Shown: in pieces, positions 33,008-48,263 of the stretch
Layout: each line of letters starts with the position of its first letter
Position numbering within the stretch: the stretch's first letter is position 1
Assembly: GCA_023231475.1 (NCBI GenBank)
Contig: JALJEE010001801.1
Location: 180,149-244,148, forward strand
DNA from: Seison nebaliae
Taxonomy: Eukaryota > Rotifera > Pararotatoria > Seisonacea > Seisonidae
Direction: 5' to 3'
DNA length: 64,000 nucleotides
The notes under the pieces: model-generated
Databases searched by the model: none
What the model was told of the DNA's origin: nothing
Seen by the model: the letters and a program-made list of their open reading frames with translations, nothing else
Made by a program: the position numbers and the translations under genes

Positions 33008-34475
33008 TAACGAGAACGATTGAAACGATGGTGACAATAATGAATAATGATTTTACGATTGAAAGAATAGAAGAATAAGTCCCGTAGTATCAATGGCGAG
33101 AATGAAATGGGAAGAAATGGGAGGGCAGAAGAAAGTAATAATGAATATTCCTTCTCAACCTCCTCAATAAGAACGATAGTCCGCGAGATGAGAAAAAGAG
33201 CGAAACGATAGTGATTGAATACCATCATGGTCGTCGACAAAGCAAAAAAAACTTAATAATGCCGATTACACAATTTATTTATCAGAATTCTTTCATCTTA
33301 TGTACATATGTACTGGTGGTGTTGCCGTTGTCGTTTCATTTTATTAATTCCTCGTTTACAGTTTCCCCTTCTTCTTTTCTGATTCAATTTAATATTTATT
33401 CTTCTAATATTTTCTCCTTTCTTCTTTTTGTTTCTTCTTTTTCTTTTTTTTTTCAATATTTTCCTTTCTTTCAACATCCTCCAATACATTATTGTCATAA
33501 TAGTCTATTTCATCAGTTCATTAGCTGAAAGACGAATTTATTAATTACATTTCTTACACATTACCATCTCGAGTCTCTTTGGTGAATTGGCCCCTCATTT
33601 CACAAGGGACTCAGATCACTTCGCTCACACGATCAACAATGAGCGTCGTCATCATTCTCATGCTCGGTACTTTAAACTACATACGTCATTTATATTAAAT
33701 GAGAATGATCAATCTCCAATTACATATGAAACTATAAAACGCAAATATTAATTAACAGCTATTTCTCCCTCATTATAAATTATGTTATATCAAAGTTGAT
33801 TTATGCACAATATGTTTGGGTGGGCACAGATGTGTATGAATGCGCGAGTGTCTGTGTGTGTGTGTTTGTGTTTGTTTTCATCGATGTGCACATATCAATG
33901 CGAATGATCTATGGAGATTACAGAGGATGGATTGCATATTATTAATCCGAAAGAATTGTAGCAAGCACATTTAATTGGACTTGTCGTTTATTGTATTGAT
34001 GGAATAAATGCAATCTGAATAAGACTAATAGTATCCATTAAATTGTTGAGAAAGAAAATAAGTTAATAGAATGAAAATATTAAATTCGATTATTCTAAAA
34101 CGAATTAGATGCGGACTGAATTCCCCTTCTCATATAAATTGACTTATCGATTTCCATCTCACGTCACTCACTCAGACAGGCAGTCAGACACTCATTATCT
34201 CATTATTCTTGAGTAAATTTCTTTTCGGTTCTATCTTCGGCCCCCCCTCCCCTCCAATATTGTTTCTTCCTTTTCTATGTGTGAGCGAGAAAACTATTCT
34301 CCGCTTCTCTCTCAGCCACCAAGACAAAGAAGAAAACGAAGAATAAGAAGAAGAAGAAGAGTATTAGTGATCGTGATGACAGTAGTGGGGGAGATGATGA
34401 GTAGGAAGGGGGGAGGAAAGAAGGTTACGATGGAACATAGATATGTTAATATGGTAATTTTTATCAAATTATAAC

Positions 34476-34760
34476 TTATTTATATAACATGACATCTGAT
34501 TGCATTTTAATTGCATATAATAGTTTGAGAAAAATGATTGAGCCGACAGCAATCTCTACTTGTTCAAAGTTGATCATTCTACACCAAATTAGTCGAGGCA
34601 CAATCCGCGAACATATCGGATGAAAAAAGAATAAATGAAGTCTCCATTCATAATAATCTCTATTATTTTCCTTTTCTTCTTCTTGTTGTTGTGGACCGAT
34701 ATCGAGAAGAATTCGTGGTATTAATAATGTTCGATATGTATATATGTTCAATTCATACAT
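34476..34760 (-). CDS. Candidate small ORF, 94 aa, doubtful
   Basis: An ATG-initiated frame of 94 codons in AT-rich non-coding DNA. It contains a Gln/Glu-rich patch (GPQQQEEEKENNRDYYEWR) and a hydrophobic C-terminal half. No homologue comes to mind and no splice context supports it; it may be chance. Confidence 0.2.
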   Translation of the reverse strand: MYELNIYTYRTLLIPRILLDIGPQQQEEEKENNRDYYEWRLHLFFFHPICSRIVPRLIWCRMINFEQVEIAVGSIIFLKLLYAIKMQSDVMLYK

Positions 34761-36129
34761 CTTTCCTTCTTTATAGTCATCACTCTATTGTTTATTGGAA
34801 CCGAATAAGATAATTAATCATAATTCCACCGATGAACTTATTCCAGCGGGAGTTCCCATTCTCATCCTTCTTCGCCTGCAGCGCCATTTTATGAATGATA
34901 ATCTCTAATGCTCGATGCATCGCCAATGAATTCCCTCCATCGTCTCCATTCTGATTAGTCATGAAATCAATAAATAGATAAACAAAACATATTTATACAA
35001 AATCAACGTAAAGTTCAGTTTGTGAGATGGATATATAGAAATATATTTCCATCATTCCAACAACAGAATGAGATTATTATAATATATTTTGCCATTTTTC
35101 AATAAGCTCCAACAATAAGTTCCAACTAAGGCCTATAAGGAAGGGAAACGTTTAATTAGGTAAACTTAAACTACCTAATACCAAATATATGATGATGATG
35201 ATGATTTTCCAAATATTCAGGATGAGTATAGTACATCAATTCGCTCATCCGTCGTAAAAGAGTAGAAGCAAGGAAAGAAAACAAAATCATCCTGGAGAAT
35301 GTTGACGTCAGTAAAATTGTCCATAATCAATTCCATATGTACTGACCTCTCTCTCTGGAGCGCGTGATGAGAGTTTTGGGAGTCAAATGAACCAATACGA
35401 ACTACTGCCACCATGCAAGCAGTGACATATTGGATTCGCACAGATGTACATGAAACAAATCATATTAAAGTTCATGCATGGAATCATCATGCAGCAGCAG
35501 CAGCAGTTACCAGTACTTTTAAATTCGAGAGTTTTATTTTCATTCCTTTCACATTGCCTCGTTCGAATTGTGTGAAACGTTTAATTTTTTCCTCATCAGC
35601 ATGATCAATTTCATCAAGATTATTCTCATGATGATTCCATCTCTCTCTCTCTCTCTCTCCTAATATAATTCATTCAAACTCCATCGTGAATATTCAATGA
35701 AGTTTATTAAAATGCAAACTTGTTCATCATTTAATCGCTACATGATCATTAATCATCAAATGTAATAACAAAATATTATCTATCGTCCCTTTCGAATTGG
35801 AGAAGTGTCTTATTGATTGGAATGGGTAACAGACGGTCGGAAGAGTTGGTCTGTCTCATTTCCAGTGAAACATTTCTAGAAAAGTGGCGAGAAAGGACCA
35901 TCCGGTCGAATTAAGTAAATATGCTATAAATGGAAGGTAATAAGAAATTATTGTTTCCAATAGGACAAAACTCTTTCACTTCCTCTATCTCTTCATAATC
36001 TGTTGTGAGAAATAATATATCGCTCCCTAACGAGAAATGCCAACACAACTTCCACATCTTCCATGTTCATCGAAAGAAAAGAGCGAAAAGAACGAATAAT
36101 AAAAATTAGATGACCAAAATACAAAGCAG

Positions 36130-36330
36130 ATGTTGTTGTTATTGTTATGGATGACGACGACAACGACAATGATAATTTTGTTGTTGTTTTGTTTCTTTTG
36201 TTTCTTCTGTTCAATAATGTTCATTCTTATTGCCATCCGGTCTTATGTTAAGTTGTTCCGTAAATATGCTCCGACTAGGATGCCGTCTCCATATCTTGTC
36301 GTTCGAGTAGAAACAATAATGCATTACTGA
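36130..36330 (+). CDS. Candidate single-pass membrane segment ORF, 66 aa, doubtful
   Basis: ATG-initiated frame with Leu, Thr, then a Leu/Phe/Cys-rich hydrophobic segment (IILLLFCFFCFFCSIMFIL) followed by a basic stretch (RSYVKLFRKYAPTRM). It has the pattern of a membrane anchor plus cytoplasmic tail, but TTG/TTC-rich microsatellite-like DNA gives such patterns by chance, and antisense frames are also open. No downstream exon is proven. Confidence 0.2.
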   Translation: MLLLLLWMTTTTTMIILLLFCFFCFFCSIMFILIAIRSYVKLFRKYAPTRMPSPYLVVRVETIMHY

Positions 36331-36792
36331 GAAATAATTTTTCGTTCAATTTTGTTTGTAAGTTCCATTAGATTCATATTCAGACAATTCTCCATCCAAA
36401 AATCCAATTCTCTTTAATTATTCGTGTAAATGTTACAATCATCCATTCCAGTTTTCTTAACAGCGTTCCTTCTCTTTCATTCTTCAACTTACTTAGACTT
36501 CTCTCCATGTATCAACAACATGATCTAACTGAATTTTCTTTTAACATTTCGACGGTGAGAAACATTTCCAATTCCAATCTCTTCAAATTTCCTTTCCCTC
36601 CTACCTATTCTCCATGTCATATTATTAATGTTGTTCTTGTTGTTGTTCTTCTTCTTCTTTTTGTTAGTTAATTTAAATTATTCCATTTTGACTTATATAA
36701 CATTCAACTTTCCTTTATTATTATTTCAAGAGTGATCGTCACGCTAAATAATGTGAAGTTGAATGTGAAAGATTTTTCCTTTTCTTTTTTAG

Positions 36793-37066
36793 GATAAATT
36801 CTATTTTATTTTATTTCTCTTCATTTACATGTAAAATATTTTATAGTATCGGTGTTCATGAATGTCTCATAGAAAAAAATTTATGCCATGAAATTTATTC
36901 ATCATCTTCTTCTTCTGGTGAAAAACCGTCAAATGTTTCGTTATTTGAAAAAAAAACCGTTTTCAAATCTTTTAACCTTATTTGCAATGCTGATATTCAA
37001 TTGAAACCTGAAGAACTAATTCAATTTATGGAGAAATTCATTTATTTATCTTACTCTAGGTCCTAG
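36793..37066 (+). CDS. Candidate terminal coding exon, about 90 codons
   Basis: A strong acceptor (polypyrimidine tract then TTTTTTAG at 36783-36792) opens a frame that runs 90 codons to a TAG at 37064-37066. It encodes a short hydrophobic lead, then GVHECLIEKNLCHEIYS, a Ser run and LKPEELIQFMEKFIYLSYS. That is long for chance in DNA this AT-rich. There is no upstream exon I can join, no homologue I recognise, and no ATG before mid-exon. Confidence 0.3.
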
Positions 37067-40014
37067 AGTCTCGGAAATGAATTGATTCCATAATAAAACT
37101 GAAATTGAGCTTAGAGAAAACTCGACCAAATTATGAGTTCACCAGAAAAATTCAATAAATTTCTGAGTATAGCTCCCGATTCTTATTAAGATATCGATTC
37201 AAATTCCCGAGAGGAATTTTTTCTCTTTTACGAGATGTTATTAAAGAATTCTTCTTAATCCGATAATACGATTAGTGGCAGTTGAAGCCAGAACAAAGAT
37301 GATGATCTCAATGCGAATATGTACTAATGATCGAGGTATTGAGACCGAGTTAACGATCATGGATATATTTTGCTCATTAATAAGCAAATCATTTTATTGA
37401 ATGTTACATCATACGGTTCAAATACAGAACGAACATCATTGACCGGACGACATTTGAAAGTGCAATAATTTTGCATAACAAGTGCATCATTTAAACTACA
37501 CCAAATGGAATAAAAAAGAAGTAAGTGAAATAAAATATGGAAGAGAGATCCAAATCAATCTAAATAACTATCTCTTCAATAGACAAGTCTTGAAAATTTT
37601 TCTATATAATGTCGTACAATATTGCTAAGCTGAATTCTTTCAATCTATTTCAATTTCAACAACATTTCAAACATTTTTGCCATAAATAAAATGTTGTCTC
37701 TTTGATGATTCGATGCAGTTACAGAATTCCCAGGGTTAATCTCATTCAACGTAAAAGGTGATTTTAGCCGTTCCCAAATAGTAAAAATATGGATTAAATT
37801 GTCTCGTCGAATTTTGAGAGAGTTCCTCACTGAGAATAGAAATGAAAGTGACATGGATCAGTAGCAACCCGATTAGGTGAATTCGAATTTCCGAGCCAAA
37901 TTCATTTTATAGATGAATTATCCCACCTTTTCATTTTTAGAAGAGAAATTCACTCAAACATCGGAGCGGAATTGACTTCGCTTTTTAAAGTATTATTGGG
38001 AGGGCAATTCACTTAATTTGAGTTTTTCTAAGAGGAATTCAGCTTTTTACTTCACATTTTTGTCACAAGTATTACGATTTCGGCATAATTTATAAAGTTT
38101 CAACGACACACCGAATGTTGGAATCCAATTAGCAACTTTTTCAATAGGATAATGGAATTATACCGACTTCAGACATTTTTAAATATTAACTATTCGACAA
38201 CTACGGACATTTTCTCATTATATTTAAAAATTTCAAAAAAAAACACAGAAATGGTGATTAACTCATTCAGTTAAATGGTGATTTCCTCACTGCCTATTTG
38301 AGGGAAGCCTAATTCCTGGAAACCGAAATTTCGTAACACTAAAGCTTTAATTAATATGTTTAAAATTAATTTAATTATATATGTAATATCTTTTATTGTT
38401 TTATTGACAATATAACATTATGTATATGCTTTGCCTATGAATGATATCTGTCATTGTTTTTCTTTCGACGACAAATTACAAATCAGGAATTTCAGATTAC
38501 GGAAATATGATCGTTGAGATTAAGTCAAAGTATTATAGTAGAGGTAGAAACGAAAAAAATTAAACTTCGATAATTGAAGTTAAGATTAAACTTAGTTCTT
38601 CATGGAAGAGAGCGGAGATCATTAGAGATTGATAAAGTGGAATTTTCAATGAAAAATTTGAGTGAGGGACTTTCTATTTAATGAAAAAAGTGGGTGAGTA
38701 AATCCCTTTTTTTGGGAATGAGGAAATTACCGTTTCAATATTTATTTTAGAAAATTTTTGATAAGATGAGGAAAAGACCGGTAACCGAATTAAATATTTT
38801 AATCAATTGACCAAATGATGGAATCAAAACATTAAAATCTATCATGATTCATATGGAATTCAATCGATCTATTTCGAAAGGTTTAAAAGTAAGTCTTATA
38901 ATATTCAGTTAGATAAAAGGTGTATGAAAAAAAGTAAGGAAAAAGAAGAAATAAAGAAGATTGTAGTGAAAAATGTTCATTTTCATATTCTGGATATGTA
39001 TGATATACATATAAACTATTTCAAATTGTAATTTGTTAAAATGTAAAAAAATTGTTTTAATACGTATAAACAGTAATAATTTTCCATTTTTTTTTTCAAA
39101 GTAAATTTTTTCTTCAAATTAACTGTTTCATTCATTTTATATTGATACCTATATTTCTCCAATATTTCATCAAAGGAAAAAAAACTGATTTGTTTAAATT
39201 GATTGGAAATCAATTTTTGAAATTTGAAAAATCAAAATGAATTCCTCATTAAAATTCGAGTGAATTTTTCTCTGAAAACAAATATGAGGATGAATGAAAA
39301 CAGTGACTTATTAGTAGAAATGAGAATGGAAAAATTAAGACAAAATAGTTCATATCATTCCATTGTCTTAATAAAGATGAGAGGAGAATGATGATCAATA
39401 TAATTAGATGTTGATTTACCGTTTAAACGATTTGATCTGAAGTAAATAAAAGTGAATATGGAAAAGAAAGAGATATGAATTCCAACGATTTATAATATAG
39501 TTTATAAGAAAAGATAAATGGATGAAATTTATTAGTTAATTTCTATTAATAATAATTTTTGATGATCGTTGATATATCGTTCACACATTTTTTCCATTAC
39601 TTTTCATGTTACTCATCACGATAAGCGATCGAAGCAAGATGGAAAATATTTATGATTGTTATGTTGCTTGTTGTTGTTATTGTTGATGTTGTTGGAATGA
39701 GTGTATGTTCATTCACGATTAGTTTTTTTTTCGATACTGATTATTATTATGAAAAACAATAGAGTGAATGAATGAATATATTTTCTTTTTTATTTTATAA
39801 CTTTTATTCTTATTATTTTCATTTTTATTAAATTTAATAAATTCATTCGATTTGATTGTTGGTTGAATAAGATAATCGAATATGAAACTAATATTCATTC
39901 TTTATATTCATCCATATGTCTTATGAACGTGTGGAGATTGTTTGTTGGGAATGAGTGTTGGTAGAACGCTCAGTTTTATATGCATGGATAATGCCAGTGA
40001 ATTAATAAGAACTA

Positions 40015-41369
40015 ATGTATCATCAAATATTTCCTTCTAATTCATCTTCTTTTTACTCAAACAAAACATTAGATGATATGGAATATAATTCCTCATTCAT
40101 CTACGTTCGAAGATTATCTATGTTATTGCCAATGTATATTTGTTCGTGTCTATCGATTCCTTCCCATCATATCCACCTACTCCACATTTGCAATTTTCCA
40201 TTCATTCAATCATTCACTCTGATATGAGAGAGAATTCCGATAATGGAGCACAATTCATTCTCCCCATCTCCCCCTTCTAATAATAATCTTCTTGAAAATT
40301 ATGAGTATAATCAGTCGTTTTTCTTTTTGATTGATCTCCGGAAATCTCTAATAGACTACTCGCCATATTTCTGTCGAATATTCGCCATCGATTACATTTT
40401 CGATTAAAACGAATCTGTTCAAATTTGATTTGTATGGGTGATACATATTACTTATCTGAACTGGTATCATCGGTACATGTAAATTGTATATATTAATCGC
40501 TGATTATCAGAAAATCTTCATCAAAACCAGAACGGTTTCTGTATATGATTCTCATATTAATTCAAATATCTCTCATTATGATTATTAAGATAATCTCATG
40601 TTTCTTTCTCCATTCTTTTATGATTATTATTATTATTATTTGATATAATTCAAATAATGGAAGATGAATGCACACATATTCTCATCAGTTGATAACCGTC
40701 ATCAATATCGATATATCCGCTCACGTCTATATCAGTTGTTGTCGATTGGATTAGTGGTAGTTATGTTATTGGATAGTGAACTGATTGGAGTTACTTTGGT
40801 CGTTTTATTTTTTTGTGAATTGATTTAATAACGTCTGTTAGTTGTCGAGTGGAGATGTTGAAATTAATTCCGCTTCATTCTCATATCATTCACTTCATCA
40901 AATTCCATTCAATGGAGATACATTCGAATTGTATTCGTTGATGTTTCCACTTCTTCCCCCCACCTACAATGTAAGCGATAAACATCTTTTGAGAAGCACA
41001 ATTTCTGATTGTCCTTCTTCTTCATTCCATTCTTCATCTACTCTTTCTAATTTTAATCGATATTTATTACACATATTTCTTTCATTGCATAATTCTCTAT
41101 GGCAGTCCATGAAGAGGATGGTATATGTACAAGCAAACAAATTAACATACGTACTACTACCAATCATAAATAGACACAGATAGACAGACAGATAGATAGA
41201 TAGATAGATAGATAGATGGGAGTGAATGGATGGATAAAAGCACAAATCATATAACCAAATCGAATAATATATGTTAAGTTTGATAAAGATGTTTTATTCT
41301 TTTCCATTGCAGAAAGTTGGAAACGATTCCCACTCTCTGATCAACCAGCCCTCAATTTTCATGAGAACG
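40015..41369 (+). CDS. Candidate upstream exons, possibly 5' part of ELAV-like gene
   Basis: Three coding-looking pieces. At 40015 an ATG opens MYHQIFPSNSSSFYSNK and runs past MEYNSSFIY. At 40842-40970, bounded by TAG and GTAAGC, 43 open codons (SSGDVEINSASFSYH, MFPLLPPTYN). At 41313-41369, bounded by TTGCAG and GTAAAT, 19 open codons (KVGNDSHSLINQPS), in phase with the second. They look like real spliced exons, but the phase into the ELAV-like exon at 42543 does not match directly, so they may be 5' UTR exons, lack a linking exon, or belong to another transcript. Confidence 0.3.
41178..41217. repeat. GATA/GACA tetranucleotide microsatellite
   Basis: Tandem GATA units with a few GACA variants in a likely intron or intergenic DNA. 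Confidence 0.95.
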
Positions 41370-41487
41370 GTAAATTACACGAAACTTTGTTCACTAAAGT
41401 AATTTTCGTTATTGATCTAATCTGATATCTTTTCTCCACATAATTTATTTGCACAATCATCTATTATTTCTCAATTTCTTTTGTTCT

Positions 41488-41489
<2 letters not shown>

Positions 41490-41529
<40 letters not shown>
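41490..41529. repeat. ATT trinucleotide microsatellite
   Basis: About thirteen tandem ATT units in non-coding DNA. Confidence 0.95.
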
Positions 41530-42473
41530 TAGTTATGAGTTATCTCTCATTTCATTGTTATGATTATAGTCACTATATTAAGTCATTTATATTAAACTCT
41601 TTTTTTTTCATTTTCTTATGAATTATTATCACAACATTTATTCGAATCGATTCCAATATCAAATAGTTAATTTATAGTATAGTTCAATTTCTGTCCACTT
41701 ATCTTATTAAAAGCAACTTCGAATTCTTGATGGGAACTCGATTAATCTATGGAATTCTACATATCTCATAATATTAATCTAATAGAGAATGAATAATTGG
41801 TGAGATTGTCACGACATGTTCATGGAATGAATCTATCAAACTAAATTATCATCTTCATCACCAATCCTCCCCATTGGACATCCACTTCCAAATTGAGATT
41901 GAGAATTTCAAAAGAGAAATAATAAATTTGACTATCATTTCATCTTTTCTTTTCTTTTGTATATATATTTATTACATATTCTGACATTGTTGATGGATGT
42001 ATTATCATGAGAGAGTATTATCATAGTCGATATAAAGTTGACGTACTTGATAGATAAACGATTGTTAATTTGTTCCTTCTTCTCTTCCAGTTCATCTGGG
42101 AGAGAAATTAAGATTAATGTAGCATGAAAACTATTTTGATTTTCTTTCTTTTTATCTATCATTATTATCCAAAGAAATGATGATTGATATGAATCTGTTG
42201 GTGTATCACCTGTTTCAATTATTGTTTTATTTCTATCATTCCCTCTTCCTTCAAATCATCAGCACTTTTCAAATCCTTTCTAATAATTATCATCCATTCT
42301 CTCCTTTTCTATTGACCACCATCACCATCATCAACATGATCATCTTCATCTTCATCTTCATTGACCTCTTTTAGTTATTTTCTCTCCATTAATTTTATTT
42401 TGTCTATCATCTAATTTCCGTTCTTTGTTATTCTCTCTTATCACATTATCATCATTCATTCTTTATTTGATGA

Positions 42474-45217
<2,744 letters not shown>

Positions 45218-46958
45218 ATTTCTTTCTATATTAATAAAATAATTTTGAAAATTTTTTTTCCATTATTCTAACTTACTTGAACATAAAATGATATTTAAAT
45301 TCTTTCAATTCTCTTCTTGTCTCTCAGATGACGATTGGAAATGAATATCATTAAAAATTAATAATATATAATTAAATAATTTTCTTTTTTTTAAATTGAA
45401 TTCCCGACAGGATAAATTAAACATAAACTAAACTTATCCACGATAAACGTTATTATTATTATTTGAAAAAGAATAAATATGATGATTTGAATTTGAAAAT
45501 TATTCAGGAGAGAATGTGAGAAAATGAGAAATGACTATTTTCTATCGAAGTTCAAAGACTGAAGTGCTTGAAACGGAAGGAAATGAAGGAATATTGGTAA
45601 AAATTTAATGATGTCACATCAGAGTAAGAAAACGTTTATCGTATCGTTATCAACATGAGAAAGTTTGATGAAAACAAAAAAATAATTCATTGTCAGTTGT
45701 ATTGGGAGGACATTAATCTATTTTTAACCTTGCTATCACAGAGAATGATATGGAGGGGAAGGAAAATATTTGTTAAATGAAATTTGTTTTGAGAATAAAT
45801 CAAAAAAAAAAACGGGAGAACTTACTCACATTGTTATTGTCAGTTCGAATGATGAAATTTGTTGAGAAATTAGAAATTTTTCCTTCAAGATTTCTGCTCC
45901 ATTAAATAGTCGAGTCGCACATAGCTAATATGTTGTCATCTTTCTTCTGACATGAACGTATCTCACAACTAGTTGGAGGAGTCTAGGTGATTTGGTAGAC
46001 GGGACTATTTGGTAGACCGACAATTTGGTAGACGGAGATTTGGTAGACCGACCATTTGGTAGACCGACCATTTGGTAGACTTCGTATGGGAAATACATGT
46101 AGATATTTTCTTATTACACATTTAAATTGCTCCAAAATTTTGGATCATTCAAAAGGATTATGCTCATTAAAAATACGGTTAAAGTTAAATTTTAATTTAA
46201 TGACAAATGGACAAATGGTCCGTCTACCAAATCTCTGTCTACCAAATCTCCGTCTACCAAATGGTTCGTCTACCAAATGTCGTTTTCCCCTAGTTGGAGA
46301 CCATAAAATATTCCTTCCAATATTTACCATCTGTCTTCTTTTCGAAAAGTTCAATATTTGACTTGAATGAAAGAATATTTTGTTGATGGGAAAAATTCGT
46401 CAAGAAAATTTCTTTTTTATTCTTATATTAAATGATTTCCGTTCGATCATCTTATCTCGAACAATATTCCTTTTTCTGACTGAAACAACAGAATAATTCT
46501 TTCTTAGGTTAGAATCGACATATACAGAAAAATATTATTAGAACATGAAAAGAAGAAGGTTTTATGGAACATTTATGGAATTGTTATGTTTCATTCTCAT
46601 AAATCATTATTATTATGCATCTGCCGTTCTATGGAAGTCTTATCGATTCCTTCATATTCTCTCTCGTCCATTTTAGTTTGAAGTTCCGTTGGACTTATTT
46701 AATTGTTTTCTTTATAATTTTCTATAAGTTCTATCTCAAATTGATAGTTTATTTTTACAAATATCATCAATGGACACATTTGGAATGTTTGGCGACTGTG
46801 CAATTACTAAAATTGGAATTTTATTGAGAATCATTCGAATTATTTCTTATTTTTTTCCTATGACACTATTTTCTTTCAACTTATTTCCTTTTTCTTTTTT
46901 TTTTCTAAAGAAAATTGTTGAGTTGAAATTGTGAGATACCTAATTGAAATTCAAATTA
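45218..46958. other. Intergenic region containing a foldback repeat array
   Basis: About 1.7 kb without a supportable gene. The frames at 46056-46361 are by-products of the 16-bp repeats listed separately. The rest is AT-rich unique sequence. Confidence 0.6.
45991..46277. mobile_element. Foldback element: inverted arrays of a 16-bp unit
   Basis: The left arm (45991-46080) has six copies of TTTGGTAGAC at 45991, 46008, 46024, 46039, 46055 and 46071, a period of 15-17 bp with unit TTTGGTAGACCGACCA and variants. The right arm (46222-46277) has four copies of the reverse complement GTCTACCAAA at 46222, 46237, 46252 and 46268. About 140 bp of AT-rich sequence separate the arms. Such tandem-unit inverted arms are typical of foldback-type non-autonomous DNA elements, but I see no clear target-site duplication and no transposase, so the class is an inference. 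The arrays give spurious ORFs on both strands. Confidence 0.7.
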
Positions 46959-48029
46959 ATGGAAGATAAAAGAGGATTTGGAATGCTGATGGATACGAAC
47001 GGATTAATCGATTTGAAATATCGAAACGATGAGGAATATGTGGTGGAAGGAGAACCACACAAAGAATATTTCGCCTCGTTCTTGGGCGCTCTCTGTATCG
47101 TCCTTGTGATTGTAATACCGTTTCTGGAAGACTCTTCGAGATGTGGTAATCGGAAGAATTGTTGTTCGCCAATTACTCGATTATTTCGACGTTGTAAAAA
47201 GAAGAGATTCGATATGGAAAGTTCACATTCACTACGAATCTGTTATGGAGTGGACAATTTGGCATTCGATTCGAATCGGACACAACAAAAAAAAGATTGT
47301 GTTCAATCGTTCGATGATATGGGGAAGGAATTAAGTGTGGCAACTATTCCATCATTACTCATCAAGAACCAATGTAAAAGTGACGAATATGATAAGAGGA
47401 TTCGAAGACATAATAATCGGAAAGAATCAATTTATGATGTAGATACTCCACTCGTGAAGAAAATGAGAACGGAAGAACAGCATTATGTTGAGCAATTGAA
47501 TTATGTTGATCAATATCTGTTTGTTGATCAGATGGAGAAATCGACAGATAAATCGAAAGGAACTATTCGAACGAAAAAGAAGAGTATTTTCATGAATATT
47601 GTCGATCCCAATTCATTGAAAGGATCAAATCGATTAAAACGAATGTTCATGACCGAGAAAAAACGAGAGGAATTGGAGAAGAAACGGATGAACATTTTGA
47701 AGAAACTGGAAAAAGTTCGAAACAATCTCGAAAGTGTACGAGAACGACAGAATAATGGAAACTATAACAGTATCATTGAGAAGCTGAATAAGACTCAAGC
47801 GGACGCCATGGAAGAACGAAATAATTATGATGAATTTCTCCATCAATTAAGGAATTTTACGATGAACGATTTGTTGACGGATTCGCCATCGACTTTATCG
47901 ACAAGTTCGTTGTCGGAGAGGGGAACGAAGAACAATTTTATTATTGGGGAAAGTTTAAAAAATTTAAACGATCCTTCCAAATTTGATGAAAATTTCGATA
48001 TGTTACTAATGGAGAATAAACCATGGTAA
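46959..48029 (+). CDS. Unrecognised single-pass membrane protein, 356 aa
   Basis: Intronless ORF. The first ATG is at 46959 (MEDKRGFGMLMDTNG); an upstream in-frame TTG is not a plausible start. One hydrophobic segment lies at about residues 40-60 (FASFLGALCIVLVIVIPFL), followed by a Cys/Arg/Lys-rich stretch (CGNRKNCC, RRCKKKRF), which by the positive-inside rule puts the long C-terminal part in the cytoplasm. Residues about 220-290 are highly charged and helical (KKREELEKKRMNILKKLEK), a likely coiled coil, and the end is Ser/Thr-rich then acidic. No family recognised. Its stop lies 234 bp from the convergent end of the KLF-like gene. Confidence 0.7.
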   Translation: MEDKRGFGMLMDTNGLIDLKYRNDEEYVVEGEPHKEYFASFLGALCIVLVIVIPFLEDSSRCGNRKNCCSPITRLFRRCKKKRFDMESSHSLRICYGVDNLAFDSNRTQQKKDCVQSFDDMGKELSVATIPSLLIKNQCKSDEYDKRIRRHNNRKESIYDVDTPLVKKMRTEEQHYVEQLNYVDQYLFVDQMEKSTDKSKGTIRTKKKSIFMNIVDPNSLKGSNRLKRMFMTEKKREELEKKRMNILKKLEKVRNNLESVRERQNNGNYNSIIEKLNKTQADAMEERNNYDEFLHQLRNFTMNDLLTDSPSTLSTSSLSERGTKNNFIIGESLKNLNDPSKFDENFDMLLMENKPW

Positions 48030-48263
48030 AATGGTTTGTTTGTCGAATTTAAAATTTCTTTTTTTCATAAAAATTCAAATTTTTCTTTTTTTTTCAAATT
48101 CAATGTGGATTGTTCGTTCCCGTTTGTTTGTGATGTTGATGTAAAAGTTTAACAATTTATTACGATTATTGTGCGGAGGAAATATCTAGTTATCGAATTA
48201 GAATCGATTGTGGAAAATGTATTAGAAAGAAACGAAATTCATTTAATTACACCGGTAAATCGA

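Larger units (their letters stand above)
33008..40014. other. Long non-coding stretch upstream of ELAV-like gene
   Basis: About 7 kb of AT-rich DNA. Most open frames are short and of random composition. Two candidate coding pieces are listed separately (36130-36330 and 36793-37066). A CT run sits at 35641-35659. Some stretches around 37.9-38.7 kb repeat short GAATTCACTC-like motifs in varied form. No RNA gene recognised. Confidence 0.5.

Noticed and set aside
33211-33528. 105-codon Phe/Ser-rich frame
   Set aside because: Translation of a polypyrimidine TTC/TTT tract in non-coding DNA.
46056-46361. 101-codon plus and 69-codon minus frames with FGRR/LPN repeats
   Set aside because: Periodic translation of the 16-bp foldback units; no start context or homology.
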